From NCBI GenBank assembly GCA_964484125.1, contig CAZAEK010000007.1, positions 48,429 to 112,428 of the forward strand: 64,000 bases of DNA, given 5' to 3'. The notes under the pieces were generated by a model. The model worked only from the letters and a program-made list of their open reading frames with translations. It had not been told where the DNA came from and searched no databases. The position numbers and the translations under genes are program-made. Shown here in pieces: positions 62,623-64,000 of this stretch. This DNA is from DSSM01 sp964484125. Its GTDB lineage: Bacteria; Bacteroidota; Ignavibacteria; Tepidaquicellales; Tepidaquicellaceae. The stretch's first letter is position 1. The number at the start of each line of letters is the position of its first letter.

Positions 62623-62967
62623 ATGGAAAAACCCACAATAAATAATATCGACATACCGGGGAGCAGTAATATAAGAGAATACACCCGCCAGACTTTCCGG
62701 CTGTGGTTTTTCAGGGGAAAAAATATTAGTGACGAGCAGATAGGCGAGATGGCGATAAATGAAATAAATATCCCCATCACGCCGTTCCTGCTCGGAGTCC
62801 CGACGATACAGGATATAATCGGCATACTGATGGAGAAAGCTGGACTTGAAAAATCGAAAGTAAGCAGTTCATTAATAAGCATCCGCAGAAGCTGGAAGGT
62901 AGATGAACTTGCAGATTACATAGAGCTTGAGCTGAGCAGAAGATTTCTTCCGGGAGAAGGTGATTGA
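62623..62967 (+). CDS. Small protein of unknown function
   Basis: 114 residues with no signal peptide: MEKPTINNIDIPGSSNIREYTRQTFRLWFF, then a hydrophobic stretch (INIPITPFLLGVPTIQDIIGILMEKAGL) and a C-terminal helix DELADYIELELSRRFLPG. Codon use is like that of the neighbours. I do not recognise a family. It ends 20 bases before the propeller gene. Confidence 0.5.
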   Translation: MEKPTINNIDIPGSSNIREYTRQTFRLWFFRGKNISDEQIGEMAINEINIPITPFLLGVPTIQDIIGILMEKAGLEKSKVSSSLISIRRSWKVDELADYIELELSRRFLPGEGD

Positions 62968-62987
62968 AAAAAATATAAACATAACAA

Positions 62988-64000
62988 ATGAAAAATTTTT
63001 TAATAATAGTATTTCTGTTGATTTCTATTTCGGTTCAGGCACAGTCGCAGTGGGTAATTTATACTCAATTCAATTCAGGTTTGCCAAGCAGTTTTGTGAG
63101 TAGTATTTTAATAGACAGTAATAATGTAAAGTGGGTAACTACAACTAACGGACTCGCAAAATTACAAGGTAATATTTGGACGGTGTATGATACAACAAAC
63201 TCAGGTTTAACTTCAAATATTTGCGGTTTGGTTAAAAAAGATAAAAGAAATAATATTTGGTTAGGTTGCTCGGGAAAGGGTCTTGTCAAATATGATGGAG
63301 TAAACTGGACAGTATATAATAACGAAAATACAGGATTACCAATAAACAATACTGGTGTAGGTTTTGTTGATGATTTTAATAATAAATGGATAGGAGGAAC
63401 AGGATTATTTAAATTCAACGACACAAACTGGGTATGGTATAATACCAGTAATTCAGGACTTCCCACCAATTCGACACTGGGTATCTTTGTAAAAAATAAT
63501 ATTCTATGGGTGGGCACATATATGGGAGGTTTAGTGAAGTTCGACGGAGTAAACTGGACAGTGTATAACACTCTTAATTCAGGCATACCAAGTAACTGGA
63601 TTTATATGATTACATCAGATTTACAAAATAATTTATGGTTTGCGACATTCTTTGGAGGATTGGCTAAATATAACGAAACGCAAAATATTTGGACGGTTTA
63701 CAATACAACAAATTCAGGACTTCATCATAATAATTTGTTCTCCATATATGTTGATAACAATAATATAAAATGGGTTGGCGGGGGTGGTATTGCAATTTTC
63801 AATGATACAACATGGCAGATATTTACTTACCCATTTATTGGTGAAGTATTCAATTTCTCAAAAGACAGATATGGAAATATGTGGATTTGTTCAGATATAG
63901 GTTTATATGTGTATAATCCGGCAGGAGTAGTCGGGGTTGAAAATAATACGACAGTTATCAGTGAAAATTATGAGTTGTTTCAAAACTATCCGAATCCGTT
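62988..64000 (+). CDS. Secreted two-component-regulator-type propeller protein with T9SS-like C-terminus, partial at window edge
   Basis: Opens with ATG at 62988 and runs off the right edge after 337 codons. A signal peptide (IIVFLLISISVQAQ) is followed by propeller blades with the repeating pattern W-TVYNTTNSGLP and then GGLVKFDGVNW or NNIWLGCSGKGLVKYDG, about 45-50 residues per blade. The last visible residues, FQNYPNPF, are the typical start of a type IX secretion C-terminal sorting domain in Bacteroidota. It is thus predicted to be secreted or surface-anchored by that system. Confidence 0.85.
   Translation, partial: MKNFLIIVFLLISISVQAQSQWVIYTQFNSGLPSSFVSSILIDSNNVKWVTTTNGLAKLQGNIWTVYDTTNSGLTSNICGLVKKDKRNNIWLGCSGKGLVKYDGVNWTVYNNENTGLPINNTGVGFVDDFNNKWIGGTGLFKFNDTNWVWYNTSNSGLPTNSTLGIFVKNNILWVGTYMGGLVKFDGVNWTVYNTLNSGIPSNWIYMITSDLQNNLWFATFFGGLAKYNETQNIWTVYNTTNSGLHHNNLFSIYVDNNNIKWVGGGGIAIFNDTTWQIFTYPFIGEVFNFSKDRYGNMWICSDIGLYVYNPAGVVGVENNTTVISENYELFQNYPNP

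Noticed and set aside
63065..63586. 173-residue antisense frame inside the right-edge propeller gene
   Set aside because: Shadow of the propeller repeats on the other strand.
1..64000. CRISPR arrays, tRNA or rRNA genes, and transposases
   Set aside because: No repeat-spacer arrays, cloverleaf-like tRNA ends or transposase motifs were seen on either strand, although tRNA detection by eye is not exhaustive.

Overview
The window is an AT-rich chromosomal segment from a Gram-negative, free-living bacterium of the Bacteroidota, most likely the Ignavibacteria/Chlorobi side of the phylum. The grounds are: lipid A/KDO genes (kdsA, lpxA) and outer-membrane proteins; secreted beta-propeller proteins, one carrying a type IX secretion-like QNYPNPF motif at the right edge; a DUF6150-like YKSEAD repeat protein; frequent TTG start codons in core genes; and a TTTG-N20-TAnnTTTG promoter before rpsT. 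Lineage is inferred from gene style only; there is no rRNA or tRNA gene in the window. No phage, IS element or CRISPR array was seen.

Layout. 1-4.7 kb: partial porin, kdsA, a SpoU methyltransferase, a beta-barrel protein and ligA. 4.7-13.9 kb: RodZ-like protein, YggS, DivIVA, two tandem purine nucleoside phosphorylase homologues (the second degenerate) followed by an aldehyde-dehydrogenase remnant, an L,D-transpeptidase, a lipoprotein, a PH-SHOCT membrane protein, a methyltransferase, a lone receiver domain and NrnA. 13.9-20.6 kb: a 9-bp-period repeat, panB, lpxA, a glycosyltransferase, a PorZ-like propeller protein, an atypical HisA and CcmB. 20.8-33.7 kb: glnS, a membrane spermidine-synthase-like protein, an overlapping pair of phosphofructokinases (PPi-type then ATP-type by sequence), a YciO/Sua5 protein, mdh, and a secreted operon of FKBP-TPR plus two duplicated subtilases. 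33.8-44.8 kb: icd, rpsT, ridA, parB-parA, a metallo-hydrolase, citrate synthase, an odd P-loop protein, surE-obgE and an unknown protein.

44.9-57 kb looks like a replication/partition neighbourhood. It holds tex, mnmG, recN, dnaA and a large acidic unknown protein, with parAB 10-15 kb away. Upstream of dnaA is a 440-bp gene-free stretch with a cluster of same-strand TTDTTAAMA nonamers, a candidate oriC. Between tex and mnmG are two identical 20-bp palindromes whose outer arms match the parS consensus but whose centre does not.

57-64 kb carries methylmalonyl-CoA epimerase, uvrC, a nitrilase-family amidase, the YKSEAD repeat protein, a YqiA-like esterase, a globin, a long leader region with nonamer repeats, three small unknown proteins and a truncated (window edge) secreted propeller protein.

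Together the genes cover central carbon metabolism (two PFKs, citrate synthase, isocitrate and malate dehydrogenases, methylmalonyl-CoA epimerase), envelope assembly, DNA replication/repair/segregation and secretion. The most unusual content is the candidate origin and parS-like sites, the degenerate enzyme paralogues (second PNP, HisA-like, ALDH remnant, P-loop protein) and the small secreted or repeat proteins.
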